Shown: positions 9,263-18,902 of the stretch, piece by piece
Layout: every line of letters begins with the position of its first letter
Numbering within the stretch: the first letter of the stretch is position 1
Translations under genes and position numbers: made by a program
Notes under the pieces: model-generated
Database searches by the model: none
What the model was told of the DNA's origin: nothing
Seen by the model: only the letters and a program-made list of their open reading frames with translations
Source: Solimonas terrae
GTDB taxonomy: Bacteria > Pseudomonadota > Gammaproteobacteria > Nevskiales > Nevskiaceae
DNA: 64,000 nucleotides
Direction of reading: 5' to 3'
NCBI RefSeq assembly: GCF_011067135.1
Contig: NZ_JAAMOW010000003.1
Location: 62,001-126,000, forward strand

Positions 9263-11398
9263 TCAGTACTTCCACTCGACGCCGAAGCCGGCCAGCACCG
9301 ACAGGCCGGGGCCTGGCTCGTAGTAGCGGCCATTGCCGTCGTTGACGATCACCGAGCCGACGTAGTCACGGTTCAGAACATTATCGAGATTGACGAAGGT
9401 GCGCACGCGCACGGTCGGCAGATCGAAGACATAGCCGCCGTCGAGGCCGGCGATCACGTACGACGGCGCCGATTCGCTGTTGCCGTCATTGACCGCGACG
9501 CGGCTCAGATAGCGAACGTCGGTGCCTGCGTGCCAGCCGCTGTCGCCGCCCCAGCGCAGGGCCGCGTACGCATTCGATTCGGCAATGCCCGGAATGCGGT
9601 TGCCGGCGGGGATGGTGGTGTTCAGGCTCGTGCACGGCATGCCCGAACAGGCCTGATAGTCCTCGCGCACCCGGGCATTGAGCAGCGTGTACGCCAGCTC
9701 GATGCGCCAGGACGCGGCGAGCTGGCTGCTCAGTTCGGCTTCCGCGCCTTGTCGGCGCGTGCGGCCGGCATTGCCGTAGGTCGTGCGGCCGCCGCTGTTG
9801 CTGAGCACGATCAGCTCGTGACGGGTTTCGGTGTCGAACACGGCGAGCTGCGCGCGCGTTGCCTTGCCGAGACGGAGCTTGGCACCGAGTTCGGCGTTGT
9901 TGCTGCGCGCCGCATCGAGATCGAAGTTCAGGCCGGCGCCATCCGGACGGTAGGCAAGCTCGGCGAAGGTGGGCGTCTCGAAGCCGCGGCCGTAGGCGGC
10001 GTACAGGTGCACATCCTCGCTGGCGCGATACATCAGTCCGGCGACCGGCGTGGTGGCGTCGTAGTGCGTCCGGCCGCTGTCGTCCGGGTTGCTGCTGGTG
10101 ACGTAGTGGTCGTCGGACTTGAACGCGATATGACTATGGCGCACGCCGAGCTGCGCGTCCCAGCGCTCGGCGAAACGCCAGCTGCCCTGCAGGTACTGAT
10201 CGAGGCTGTAGACCGTGTCGATCTCGTCGCGACGCTGCGCGCCACGCACGCCGAGTTCGGTGTCGCTGCCGTCGGTGACGAAATTCTCGTAGCCCTGGCG
10301 ATGCTGGCGCAGATCGTCGTAGCTCAGACCGGCGACCAGCGACCACGGCCGCTCGGCATTGCCGCCGCGGTACTGCCAGCGTGCCTCGCTGCCGCCATAG
10401 TCGGTGCCCAGATCGACGACACCGCCGGAATGCGTCGGGCTTTTCTGTGCGGCCGCCGGAATCGCGAGGAACTGGACGATGCCGCGCGATCCGTAATAGC
10501 CGATCAGTTCGGCGCTCTGGGCATCGCTGATGCGATGCGACCAGGTGATGCCGCCCTGGGTCTGCTCGGCGCGCTTGCGCGTGTTGAACTGTTCGGCCTG
10601 TGGCGCGGCCTGCTTCGGGCTGGCGTCGAACTGGGCGCGGGTCAGGCCGAGCGGATCGAGTGCTTCCGGCGAGCGGAAATCGTTGAGCACGAAGCTCAGT
10701 CGATCGGCGTCGCCGAGCTGCAGATCGAGCTTGCCGTTGAACGAGCGGCGCCTGGCGGCGCTGTGATCGCGAAAGCCCTCGGTCTGGAAGTTCGAGTACG
10801 CGAGGTTGTAGTCGGCGATGCCGAGCTTGCCCTGCGCGCCGAGATTTTCACGCCAGGTGTCGAAGCTGCCGCCGGCGAAGCCGCCGTAGACGCTGGCCGG
10901 GTCATGGCCGTCGGCGGTGAAAATGCGGATCACGCCGCCGGAGGAATTGCCGTACAGCGCCGAGAACGGCCCGCGCAGTACCTCGACGCGATCGGCGCTG
11001 GCGAGACTGAAATGCGAGATCTGCCCCTGGCCATCCGGCTGCGTCGCCGGAATGTCGTCGGTGAACAGGCGCACGCCGCGGATGCCGAAGCTCGAACGCG
11101 TGCCGAAGCCGCGCACCGAAATCTGCGTGTCCTGCGCATAGTTCTGCCGATCGCGCGCCGACAGGCCGGCGACCCCGGACAGACCTTCAGACAGGTTTAC
11201 CGCCAGCGTGTCGTCGTGGAAGCGATCGCCGTCGATCACGTCGATCGACGCCGGTACTTCGAAGCTCGATTCCGGCAGGCGGGTGGCGGTGACGACGACG
11301 GTGTCGGCATCGGTGCCGGTGTCGGCGTGGACGCCGAGCGGCGTCAGCAGCACGACGCCGAGGGCGACGCGCGCGAAGGCTGGGGTGATCGACGTCAC
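9263..11398 (-). CDS. TonB-dependent outer-membrane receptor
   Basis: 711 residues. An N-terminal signal peptide (about 1-26, hydrophobic VALGVVLLTPLG, cleavage near VHADTG) precedes a TonB-box-like TVVVTATRLPE. The plug domain is at about 50-160 (ISVRGFGTRSSFGIRG; DRVEVLRGPFSALYGNSSGG), followed by a beta-barrel to a C-terminal aromatic (VEWKY). It imports a ligand, probably an iron chelate, using TonB energy; the ligand is not deducible. The GTG at 11398 was preferred to an upstream start at 11443 because GAGGAG lies about 9 nt before it and the signal peptide then begins correctly. No Fur box was found upstream. Confidence 0.9.
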   Translation of the reverse strand: MTSITPAFARVALGVVLLTPLGVHADTGTDADTVVVTATRLPESSFEVPASIDVIDGDRFHDDTLAVNLSEGLSGVAGLSARDRQNYAQDTQISVRGFGTRSSFGIRGVRLFTDDIPATQPDGQGQISHFSLASADRVEVLRGPFSALYGNSSGGVIRIFTADGHDPASVYGGFAGGSFDTWRENLGAQGKLGIADYNLAYSNFQTEGFRDHSAARRRSFNGKLDLQLGDADRLSFVLNDFRSPEALDPLGLTRAQFDASPKQAAPQAEQFNTRKRAEQTQGGITWSHRISDAQSAELIGYYGSRGIVQFLAIPAAAQKSPTHSGGVVDLGTDYGGSEARWQYRGGNAERPWSLVAGLSYDDLRQHRQGYENFVTDGSDTELGVRGAQRRDEIDTVYSLDQYLQGSWRFAERWDAQLGVRHSHIAFKSDDHYVTSSNPDDSGRTHYDATTPVAGLMYRASEDVHLYAAYGRGFETPTFAELAYRPDGAGLNFDLDAARSNNAELGAKLRLGKATRAQLAVFDTETRHELIVLSNSGGRTTYGNAGRTRRQGAEAELSSQLAASWRIELAYTLLNARVREDYQACSGMPCTSLNTTIPAGNRIPGIAESNAYAALRWGGDSGWHAGTDVRYLSRVAVNDGNSESAPSYVIAGLDGGYVFDLPTVRVRTFVNLDNVLNRDYVGSVIVNDGNGRYYEPGPGLSVLAGFGVEWKY

Positions 11399-11467
11399 GG
11401 ACCGCAACTCCTCATGGTTCTGTTTTTTTCGCCGCGCGGGCATCGGCCGCGCGGATCGATGCCGCGA

Positions 11468-11740
11468 CTATTGCCCCGACAGGCTGCAACCCAGCTGCTT
11501 CAGGGTCTTCTGCACCGCCTTGCGCAAGGCCCGTTCCTCGGTCGTGGCCTGCGGATTGGCCGGCCAGGCATCGCCGAGATCGGCGGCGATCGTCGCGCGC
11601 AGCTGTTCGGCATTGCCCTGCTGGTCGAGCAGTGCGCGTACCGCGAGCGTGTTCGCCATTTCCGCACCGCGCAGTTCGATCAGCTGTTCTTCGATTTTCC
11701 GCACGAGACTGGCAATCGCCTGGGCTTCCTGCTTTTCCAC
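11468..11740 (-). CDS. small hypothetical protein
   Basis: 90 residues, mostly predicted amphipathic helix and charged (KIEEQLIELRGAEM; TTEERALRKAVQKTLKQLGC), with no signal peptide or membrane segment. The GTG start has GGAGA about 7 nt upstream, which supports translation. I do not recognise a family. It sits upstream of the TonB receptor on the same strand with a 69-bp gap, so the two could share a transcript. The sole Cys is near the C-terminus. Confidence 0.6.
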   Translation of the reverse strand: MEKQEAQAIASLVRKIEEQLIELRGAEMANTLAVRALLDQQGNAEQLRATIAADLGDAWPANPQATTEERALRKAVQKTLKQLGCSLSGQ

Positions 11741-11929
11741 GTCATTCTCCGCTGCACGTACCGCCGGGGGGTGCGCACTTTAGCGCCCGAAGCGGCATCG
11801 ATGCACGCCGCGTCCGGACGAGCCGGCGCACGACATGGCACTGCCATGCCGGCGGCGAGGCGAGGCCTTAGACTGGCGCCCGGTGGACACCTGTCGTCAC
11901 CGCCGGGACGCAAAGCACCTGCTTCGAAC

Positions 11930-12925
11930 ATGCTGCATACCCTCACTCCGGATTTGCTGGCAGCGCTGTTGGCCTGCCTGTGCGTGACGGCCGCATCGCT
12001 GGGCATGCCGGTGCCGACCCTGCCGGCGCTGATCTATGCCGGCAGCATGGCGGCACTCGCACCGCAAAGCGGTCTGGCGCTGGGCGCGCTCAGCTTCGGC
12101 GGGGCCGTGGCCGGTGGCCTGATCGGCGACAGCATCTGGTACGCCGCCGGTCGCCGCCACGGGTTCCGTGTATTGCGTCTGCTGTGCCGTCTGTCGCTGT
12201 CGCAGGACAGCTGCGTGCGACGCACCGAGAGCTTTTTTGCCAGGCGCGGCATCCGCATCCTGCTGGTCGCGCGGTTCGTGCCGGGTCTGTCGGTGGTGTC
12301 GGTGCCGATGTCCGGCGTCGCCGCAGTGCCGTTCAGCCGTTTCGCGCTGCATGATCTGTTCGGCGTGATGCTGTGGGTCGGGGCCGGGTTGCTGGCCGGT
12401 TATCTGTTCGCCGATCAGGTCGACGCCCTGCTGCTGATGCTGCAGCACTTCGGCCTGGGGCTGGGCGCCGCCGTCCTGCTGGTGCTGGCCGGCTTCATCG
12501 CCTATCGCTGGGTCCGTCGCCGTCGTCTGCTGCGGGCACTGGAGATGAGCCGCATCTCGACCGACGAGCTGTACGCGCTGATGTCGGCCGGCGCGGCGCC
12601 GATCGTGATCGATGTGCGCTCGCCCGAGGGCCGCGCGCAGGACCCGTGGCGGATTCCCGGCGCGCGCACGGTCGATCTCGATCGCCTCGAGCACGAGATC
12701 GAACAGCTGACGCGCAAGGCGCAGGTGGTGCTGTACTGCTCGTGCCCGAACGAGATTTCCGCGGCGGTCGTCGCCAAGCGCATGCGTGCGCTCGGCTTCA
12801 GCGATGTGCGCCCGCTGCTCGGCGGGCTCGATGCCTGGCGTGCCGCCGGCTGGGAACTGCAGCCGGTCGCCACCGTGCAGACCGACGACAGCCGGACCGT
12901 GATCGGCATCGCGGCGCACGACTGA
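11930..12925 (+). CDS. DedA-family membrane protein fused to a rhodanese domain
   Basis: 331 residues. Residues 1-190 are a DedA/VTT-type membrane domain: several hydrophobic segments plus GDSIWYAAGRRHG near 68 and FFARRGIRILLVARFVPGL near 105, the conserved arginine-rich loop of DedA proteins. A basic stretch (YRWVRRRRLLRALEMSR) leads to a rhodanese domain at about 210-310 (VIDVRSPEGRAQ) with active-loop cysteines in LYCSCPNE and a closing GGLDAWRAAGW. DedA proteins are linked to lipid-carrier flipping and membrane homeostasis; a rhodanese moves sulfane sulfur. What the fusion does is not known to me. The start has no obvious Shine-Dalgarno. Confidence 0.85.
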   Translation: MLHTLTPDLLAALLACLCVTAASLGMPVPTLPALIYAGSMAALAPQSGLALGALSFGGAVAGGLIGDSIWYAAGRRHGFRVLRLLCRLSLSQDSCVRRTESFFARRGIRILLVARFVPGLSVVSVPMSGVAAVPFSRFALHDLFGVMLWVGAGLLAGYLFADQVDALLLMLQHFGLGLGAAVLLVLAGFIAYRWVRRRRLLRALEMSRISTDELYALMSAGAAPIVIDVRSPEGRAQDPWRIPGARTVDLDRLEHEIEQLTRKAQVVLYCSCPNEISAAVVAKRMRALGFSDVRPLLGGLDAWRAAGWELQPVATVQTDDSRTVIGIAAHD

Positions 12926-12991
12926 AACGGCGGGGCACCGGCCGCGCCCTGAAGCGGCGCTCCGGATTTACAGGCGGCCGGATTTCGGGCA

Positions 12992-13007
12992 CTGTATAAA
13001 AAAACAG
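12992..13007 (+). promoter_or_regulatory. LexA (SOS) box
   Basis: CTGTATAAAAAAACAG is a 16-bp palindrome-like site with the CTGT...ACAG ends of the gammaproteobacterial SOS box. It lies 15 bp before the lexA start and would autoregulate lexA and the imuA-imuB-dnaE2 genes behind it. Confidence 0.85.
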
Positions 13008-13021
13008 TTATCGAGCCCGCC

Positions 13022-13663
13022 ATGGATGAATTGACCCCGCGACAAGCCGAAATCCTCGATTTCATCCTGCGCCATCGTGCCGAACACGGCGCGCCGCCGA
13101 CGCGGGCGGAAATCGTCACGGCGTTCGGATTCCGCTCGCCGACTGCGGCGGAAGATCATCTGCGCGCGCTGGCGCGCAAGGGTGCGATCGACCTGCGCGC
13201 GGGCGCGTCGCGCGGGATTCGCGTGCTGGCGGACGCGGCGAACGAAGCCATGCAGGCCGGTCCGCAGGACCGCATCCCGCTGATCGGGCGGGTCGCGGCC
13301 GGCATGCCGATGCTGGCGACCGAAAGCATCGAGGCGCATTACAAGCTTGATCGGCAGCTGTTCCATCCGGCGCCGGATTTCCTGCTGCGCGTGCAGGGCT
13401 GGTCGATGCGCGACGCCGGCATCCTGCCCGGCGATCTGCTCGCGGTGAAACGCACGCCGATCGCCGAGAACGGCCAGATCGTCGTCGCGCGGCTTGGCGA
13501 GGAGGTCACCGTCAAGCGCTTCGAGCGGCACGGCAGCCTCGTGCGGCTGCTGCCGGCGAATCCGGACTTCGCGCCGATCCGCATCGATCTCGAACGCCAG
13601 GAGCTGGTGATCGAAGGCCGCGCCGTCGGTCTGATCCGCGACGGCGGCTTCAGTCTCGCCTGA
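13022..13663 (+). CDS. lexA: LexA repressor (cassette-associated)
   Basis: 213 residues. The N-terminal winged helix (1-65) includes [20 protein letters not shown], the LexA recognition region. The C-terminal self-cleavage domain has its scissile bond at Ala93-Gly94 (RVAAGMPM), nucleophile Ser128 (GWSM) and general base Lys165 (VTVKRF). All are offset by exactly 9 from E. coli LexA, so self-cleavage should be intact. It represses SOS genes until RecA filaments promote cleavage. It heads lexA-imuA-imuB-dnaE2, the arrangement often called lexA2; whether a second lexA exists elsewhere cannot be told here. A clear SOS box precedes it. Confidence 0.95.
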   Translation: MDELTPRQAEILDFILRHRAEHGAPPTRAEIVTAFGFRSPTAAEDHLRALARKGAIDLRAGASRGIRVLADAANEAMQAGPQDRIPLIGRVAAGMPMLATESIEAHYKLDRQLFHPAPDFLLRVQGWSMRDAGILPGDLLAVKRTPIAENGQIVVARLGEEVTVKRFERHGSLVRLLPANPDFAPIRIDLERQELVIEGRAVGLIRDGGFSLA

Positions 13664-13682
13664 GCCGGCGTGCGCGGTTTTC

Positions 13683-14297
13683 ATGAGCACGCGTGCCGAA
13701 TCCCTGCAGAGCCTGCTGCGCGATACGCGACTCTGGCGTGGCGCGACGCAGGCACCGCTGCGCGCGCAGGCCACCGGTCATGCACAGCTCGATGCCGCCT
13801 TGCCGGGCGGCGGCTGGCCGTGCGCGAGTCTCAGTGAAATCGTCTACGCCACTGCCGGTGTCGGCGAGCTGCAGCTGGCAATGCCGCTGGCCGCGCGCCT
13901 GACCCAGGGCAGGCGCCGACTCGCGCTGATTGCGCCGCCGCATCTGCCGTACGCGCCGGCGCTGCGCCAGTACGGCGTGGTGCTCGCGCAGCTCACGGTC
14001 ATCGAGACGATCAACGACAGCGATGCGTTGTGGGCCGCCGAAGAGTTGCTGCGCGCACGGGCCGGCGCCGTGCTGCTCTGGCAGGACGGCATCGACACCA
14101 TTGCCCAGCGGCGCCTGCAGCTCGCGGCCGAAACCGGCGATGGCATTGCCCTGGTCTATCGACGCCTGATGCGACACGACGCGAACTCGGTCGCGGCCCT
14201 GCGTCTGAAGATCGCACGGGTCGGCGGCGCCACGCAGATCGAAGTGCTGAAGTGTCGCGGCGCGCGACCGACGCGCACCTGCGCGCTCGATGCCTGA
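13683..14297 (+). CDS. imuA: ImuA, SOS mutagenesis accessory protein
   Basis: 204 residues. It is a RecA/SulA-like protein of the damage-inducible mutasome: LDAALPGGGWPCASLSEIV near 35 resembles the start of a RecA core, and residues 60-140 follow its alternating strand-helix pattern (LALIAPPHLPYAPAL; GAVLLWQDGIDT). In better-studied species ImuA and ImuB help DnaE2 copy across lesions. It starts 20 bp after lexA and ends 10 bp before imuB, so a single SOS-induced transcript is expected. The assignment rests largely on position between lexA and imuB. Confidence 0.88.
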   Translation: MSTRAESLQSLLRDTRLWRGATQAPLRAQATGHAQLDAALPGGGWPCASLSEIVYATAGVGELQLAMPLAARLTQGRRRLALIAPPHLPYAPALRQYGVVLAQLTVIETINDSDALWAAEELLRARAGAVLLWQDGIDTIAQRRLQLAAETGDGIALVYRRLMRHDANSVAALRLKIARVGGATQIEVLKCRGARPTRTCALDA

Positions 14298-14306
14298 GGG
14301 TGCGCC

Positions 14307-15710
14307 GTGTTGTGGCTCTGCCTGCATTTTCCGCGCTTGCCGGTCGAGGCGCTCGGCTTCGGCGATCCGCTCGATGTCGTCACCGATCAGCGCGGCGCCA
14401 GCCGCTGGCTGATCACCGCCGCGCCTGGTGCCGGCATCGGCACGCCGCTCGGTGCGGCGCTGTCGCTGCAACCGGGCTTGCGCGCCCACGCACGCAGCCA
14501 CAAGGCCGAGCAGGCGGCGCTGCAGCAGCTTGCGCACTGGATTTATCGCTACGGCAGTCCGGTCCATGCCGAGATGCGCGATCTCGCGGAAGTCGGCCGC
14601 GTGCCGCAGGCCTTGCTGTGGGTCGAGATCGCTGCGAGCCTGCGCCTGTTCGGCAGCTATCGCGCAATGCGCGAGCGCCTGCGTGGCGATCTCGCCGAGC
14701 TGCAGCAGCATGCGCAGCTGGCGGTGGCTCCGACACGCGCGGCGAGCGCGCTGTTCGCATGCCTGCAGGACGGCATCGCCATTCGCGAGCCGGCGCAGCT
14801 GCAGGACCGGCTCGCGGCCTGGCCGACGGCGGCCTTGCCGTGGCCGCGCGCGCAGCTCGATGCGCTGCAGGGTGTCGGTCTGCGCCGGATCGGCGATCTG
14901 CTGGCCGTGCCGCGCGCCGCGTTCGCACGCCGCTTCGGCGCTGCGCGCCTGCGCGAACTCGATCAGCTCTGCGGACGTGCCGCCGAACCCGGCGTGGCGA
15001 TCGTGCCGTCCACCGGATTCCGGCGGCGCTTCGATCTTGCCGCCGAGATCGAGCAGGTCGAGGCGCTGCTGTTTCCCTTGCGCCGGCTTGCGTTCGAACT
15101 GCAGGCCTGGCTGCGCGCGCGCGACGTCGGCCTGCGCGCGGTGCGGCTGCTCTGCCTGCACGCGCAGCAGCGCCGCTCGTCCTTCGTCCTGCGCTTCGGC
15201 GATGCACATCGCGATGGCTCGCGCATCTTCGACGCGCTGCGCGAGCGCCTGCTGCGTGCGCCGCTGGGCGCGGCGGTGCGCGCACTGGAACTGCGTGCCG
15301 AAGACATCGCCGAAACCGAGGTGCCGCAGACCGATCTGTTCGAGGCCGCCGATGCCGGCGGCGACTGGACGCGCGCGATCGAGCGTGTCGCAGCTCGGCT
15401 CGGCGAGTCGGCGCTGTGGACGCCGGCGATTCACGACGAATACCGTCCCGAGCGGGCCTGGCGACGTGCCGATGCGAATCTGCCGCTCGACGTTCCTCAC
15501 CGGCCGCGCCCGCTGTGGCTGCTGCGCAAGCCGCTGCCGCTGCCGACGCCGGACTTGCCGGATACACCGCCCGAGCGCATCGAAAGCGGCTGGTGGGATG
15601 ACGCCGATCAGCGTCGCGATTACCACGACATCGAATGGCAGCATGCGCGCGCCTGGGTTTACCGCGAGCGCGACAGCGAACGCTGGTTCCTGCACGGGCT
15701 GTGGGCGTGA
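14307..15710 (+). CDS. imuB: ImuB, Y-family polymerase-like protein
   Basis: 467 residues. The N-terminus LWLCLHFPRLPVEALG corresponds to the Y-family polymerase start, but the metal-binding Asp normally found there is absent (His-Phe-Pro-Arg instead), as expected for catalytically inactive ImuB. A helix-hairpin-helix stretch lies near 190 (LDALQGVGLRRIGDLLAVP). The C-terminal region is cassette-specific. ImuB is thought to act as the hub linking DnaE2 to the beta clamp. A GTG start was used. Its TGA (15708-15710) overlaps the proposed GTG start of dnaE2, indicating translational coupling. Confidence 0.92.
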   Translation: MLWLCLHFPRLPVEALGFGDPLDVVTDQRGASRWLITAAPGAGIGTPLGAALSLQPGLRAHARSHKAEQAALQQLAHWIYRYGSPVHAEMRDLAEVGRVPQALLWVEIAASLRLFGSYRAMRERLRGDLAELQQHAQLAVAPTRAASALFACLQDGIAIREPAQLQDRLAAWPTAALPWPRAQLDALQGVGLRRIGDLLAVPRAAFARRFGAARLRELDQLCGRAAEPGVAIVPSTGFRRRFDLAAEIEQVEALLFPLRRLAFELQAWLRARDVGLRAVRLLCLHAQQRRSSFVLRFGDAHRDGSRIFDALRERLLRAPLGAAVRALELRAEDIAETEVPQTDLFEAADAGGDWTRAIERVAARLGESALWTPAIHDEYRPERAWRRADANLPLDVPHRPRPLWLLRKPLPLPTPDLPDTPPERIESGWWDDADQRRDYHDIEWQHARAWVYRERDSERWFLHGLWA

Positions 15711-18700
15711 CGGCGCCGGATGACGCCCGCGCCCGAGCCGCGATCCGGCGCATGAATCCGGGCTACGCGGAACTGCATGCCGTCTCCGCGTTCAGCTTCC
15801 GGCGCGGTGCGTCGATGCCGCAGGAGCTGGTCGAGGCCGCGACTGCGCTCGGCTATCGCGCGCTGGCGCTGACCGACGAATGCTCGATGGCCGGCGCGGT
15901 GCGTGGCTACGAGCGGATACGAGACTATCGCGAATGCGCGCAGGCGCATGCCGAGTTGCTGGTCGGCTGCGAATGGAATCTCGATGACGGCCTGCGTTGC
16001 GTCGCGCTCTGCGAAGACCAGGCCGGTTACAGCGCCGTGTGCCGGACGATCACGCAGGCACGCCGCGCGACGGACAAGGGTGCGTACCGGCTGACGCGCG
16101 CCGACTTTGACGCGCCGCTGCCCGGCACCAGCCTGCTGTGGATACCGCGCGGCGTGAACGAACTCGACGAACTCGCCTGGCTGCGCGAGCGTTACGGTGG
16201 ACGCCTGTGGATCGCAGTCGAGCTGCATCGCGATGGTCGCGATGCCGGGCGACTCGCCGGCCTGCAGGAACTTTCCCGGCGTTTCGCGTTGCCGCTGGTC
16301 GCCAGCGGCGACGTGCACATGCACTGCGCTGCGCGCCGCGCGCTGCAGGACGTGATGGTCGCCCTGCGCCATCACCGCCCGGTCGAGCGCTGCGGCACGC
16401 GTCTGTTCCCGAATGGCGAGCGCCATCTGCGCACGCTCGCCGATCTGCAGTCGCTGTATCCGCACGCGCTGCTGGCCGAGAGCCTGCGCGTCGCCGAGCG
16501 CTGCGCCTTCCGCATCGAGCAGGTGCGCTACCGGTATCCGAAGGAAGTCGTCGGCGCCGGCCACACGCCCACCAGCTGGCTGCGACACCTGGTCGTGCAG
16601 CGCCTGCCGCGGCGCTGGCCGCACGGTTGTCCGCCAGCGATCCGCGCGACCATCGAGAAGGAGCTGGCGCTGATCGCCGAAAAGGAGCACGAGCCGTTTT
16701 TCCTGACGGTTTACGACATCGTCGAATACGCGCGCAGCCGCAACATCCTCTGCCAGGGCCGCGGCAGCGCGGCGAATTCGGTGGTCTGTTACGTGCTCGG
16801 CATCACCGAGGTCGATCCGGAACGCAACCAGCTGCTGTTCGAGCGTTTCATGTCGCGCGAGCGCGACGAGGAGCCGGATATCGATGTCGACTTCGAGCAC
16901 GAGCGGCGCGAGGAGGTGATCCAGTACGTGTTCGACAAATACGGCCGCGATCGCGCCGCGATTGCCGCGACCGTGATCGGCTATCGCACGCGTTCGGCGC
17001 TGCGCGATGTCGGCCGCGCGCTCGACATCGGCGAGGAGGTCGTCGATCGCGTCGCCAAGTCGCTGGCCTGGTGGGACGATCCGGACGAACTCGGCGAACG
17101 CTTGCGCGCGGTCGGTGTCGATCCGCAGCTGCCGCGCATCCGGCGCTGGCTGGCGCTCGCCGGCACCTTGATCGACGGCGGCTTCCCGCGCCATCTGTCG
17201 CAGCATGTCGGCGGCTTCGTGATTTCCGACGGACCGCTGCATGAGCTGGTGCCGGTCGAGAACGCGGCCATGCCGGATCGCACGATCATCCAGTGGGACA
17301 AGGATGATCTCGAAACCCTGGGGTTGCTGAAGGTCGACGTGCTCGCGCTCGGCATGCTCAGCGCGCTGCGCCGCATGCTCGAACAGCTGCACGCGTTCGG
17401 TGACGACGCCGTCAGTTACGAAAGCATCCGCGATCATGGCTGCGACGAAGACCCGGACACGCGGGCGACTTACGAGATGATCTGCCGCGCCGATACCGTC
17501 GGCGTGTTCCAGATCGAATCGCGCGCGCAGATGTCGATGCTGCCGCGGCTGCGCCCGAAGTCCATGTACGACCTTACCGTGCAGGTCGCGATCGTGCGGC
17601 CGGGACCGATCCAGGGCGGCATGGTGCATCCGTACCTGAAGCAGCGGCACAAGCCGCCGGAGACGATCGAATATCCGCTGGGTCCGGGCGATCCGATCCG
17701 CAGTGTGCTCGGCCGCACGTCCGGCGTGCCGATCTTCCAGGAGCAGGTCATGCAGATCGCGATGGTCGCGGCCGGCTTCACCGCGAGTCGTGCCGACGCC
17801 CTGCGCCGTGCGATGGCGGCGTGGAAGCGCAACGGCCACGTCGACCGGTTCCGCGAAGAGCTGACGGCCGGCATGAAATCACGCGGCTACAGCGACGAAT
17901 TCGCGGCGCGCATCTTCAGGCAGATCGAGGGGTTCGGTTCCTACGGCTTTCCGGAAAGCCACGCGGCGAGCTTCGCCCTGCTTGCATACAAGTCGGCGTG
18001 GCTGAAGCGGCACCGGCCGGCGGCATTTGTGTGCGGCCTGATCAATGCCCAGCCGATGGGGTTTTATCCGGTCTCGATGCTCGTCAGGGAAGCGCAGCGC
18101 AGCGGCGTCGACGTGCGCGCGGTCGATGTGCGGTACAGCCGCTGGGATTGCCATCTGGAACGCGACGCGCAAGGCCAGGCCGCGATCCGCCTCGGTCTGC
18201 GCCTGATCCGTGGCTTCAATGCCGAAGCGGCGCAGCGTCTCGAAGCCATGCGGTCGGCAGGCCCGTTCGCGACCATCGACGATCTTGCGCGCCGCGCCGC
18301 ATTGAGCGCGCGTGAACTCGATGTACTGGCCAGCGCCGACGCGCTGCAGGCGCTGGCCGGCCATCGCTTCCAGGCGCGCTGGCAGACCCGCGGGCATGCG
18401 CACTTGGGCGGCGTGCTGGCCGGGGCCGATCTGCCCGACGAGGCCGTTGCGCTTGCCGCACCAAGCGAAGGCGAGGACGTGCTGGCCGATTACCAGTCCA
18501 CGCACCTGAGTCTGCGCCGGCATCCGACGGCGCTGCTGCGGCCGCGCCTCGATCGCCATCGGGTACTGCCGAACGAGCGTCTGCGTGGAACCGCCGACGG
18601 CAGTCATGTGCGGGTCGGCGGCATCGTCATGTTCCGCCAGCGGCCGGGCTCGGCGAAGGGCACGATGTTCATCACGCTGGAGGACGACACCGGTATCGTC

Positions 18701-18898
18701 AATCTGATCGTGCGGCCGCCGCTGATCGAGGCGCAGCGCGAGGCGGTGGTCGGCGGCAGTTTCCTGCTGGCACGCGGCAGGCTGCAGAAACAGGGTTCGG
18801 ACGAGGACGGCTGGATCATTCATGTGATCGCCGAGGAATTCGCCGACCGCTCGCACTGGATCGCCAGGCTGCCGTACCTGTCGCGTGATTTCCACTGA
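15707..18898 (+). CDS. dnaE2: error-prone DNA polymerase DnaE2
   Basis: 1063 residues from GTG 15707 (GTGA overlap with imuB); ATG 15752 just before the conserved YAELHAVSAFSF is an equally plausible start (1048 residues). A PHP domain occupies about 20-250 (ALTDECSMAGAV). The C-family polymerase core follows, with NILCQGRGSAANSVVCYVLG near 350 and PDIDVDFEHERREEV near 390 carrying catalytic Asp residues. Helix-hairpin-helix and an OB-fold (TMFITLEDDTGIVNLIV near 985) lie C-terminally. This alternative alpha subunit performs damage-induced mutagenic synthesis with ImuA and ImuB. It is last in the SOS operon and ends 4 bp before a convergent gene. Confidence 0.96.
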   Translation: MTAPDDARARAAIRRMNPGYAELHAVSAFSFRRGASMPQELVEAATALGYRALALTDECSMAGAVRGYERIRDYRECAQAHAELLVGCEWNLDDGLRCVALCEDQAGYSAVCRTITQARRATDKGAYRLTRADFDAPLPGTSLLWIPRGVNELDELAWLRERYGGRLWIAVELHRDGRDAGRLAGLQELSRRFALPLVASGDVHMHCAARRALQDVMVALRHHRPVERCGTRLFPNGERHLRTLADLQSLYPHALLAESLRVAERCAFRIEQVRYRYPKEVVGAGHTPTSWLRHLVVQRLPRRWPHGCPPAIRATIEKELALIAEKEHEPFFLTVYDIVEYARSRNILCQGRGSAANSVVCYVLGITEVDPERNQLLFERFMSRERDEEPDIDVDFEHERREEVIQYVFDKYGRDRAAIAATVIGYRTRSALRDVGRALDIGEEVVDRVAKSLAWWDDPDELGERLRAVGVDPQLPRIRRWLALAGTLIDGGFPRHLSQHVGGFVISDGPLHELVPVENAAMPDRTIIQWDKDDLETLGLLKVDVLALGMLSALRRMLEQLHAFGDDAVSYESIRDHGCDEDPDTRATYEMICRADTVGVFQIESRAQMSMLPRLRPKSMYDLTVQVAIVRPGPIQGGMVHPYLKQRHKPPETIEYPLGPGDPIRSVLGRTSGVPIFQEQVMQIAMVAAGFTASRADALRRAMAAWKRNGHVDRFREELTAGMKSRGYSDEFAARIFRQIEGFGSYGFPESHAASFALLAYKSAWLKRHRPAAFVCGLINAQPMGFYPVSMLVREAQRSGVDVRAVDVRYSRWDCHLERDAQGQAAIRLGLRLIRGFNAEAAQRLEAMRSAGPFATIDDLARRAALSARELDVLASADALQALAGHRFQARWQTRGHAHLGGVLAGADLPDEAVALAAPSEGEDVLADYQSTHLSLRRHPTALLRPRLDRHRVLPNERLRGTADGSHVRVGGIVMFRQRPGSAKGTMFITLEDDTGIVNLIVRPPLIEAQREAVVGGSFLLARGRLQKQGSDEDGWIIHVIAEEFADRSHWIARLPYLSRDFH

Positions 18899-18902
18899 CC
18901 CC

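Noticed and set aside
11424-11454. Hairpin with a T-run near the TonB receptor start
   Set aside because: The T-run precedes the stem on the plus strand and is an A-run on the minus strand, so it cannot be an intrinsic terminator for either neighbour.
9530-11929. N-terminal extension of the DedA-rhodanese frame
   Set aside because: It is antisense to the TonB receptor and to the 90-residue gene; DedA homology starts at ATG 11930.
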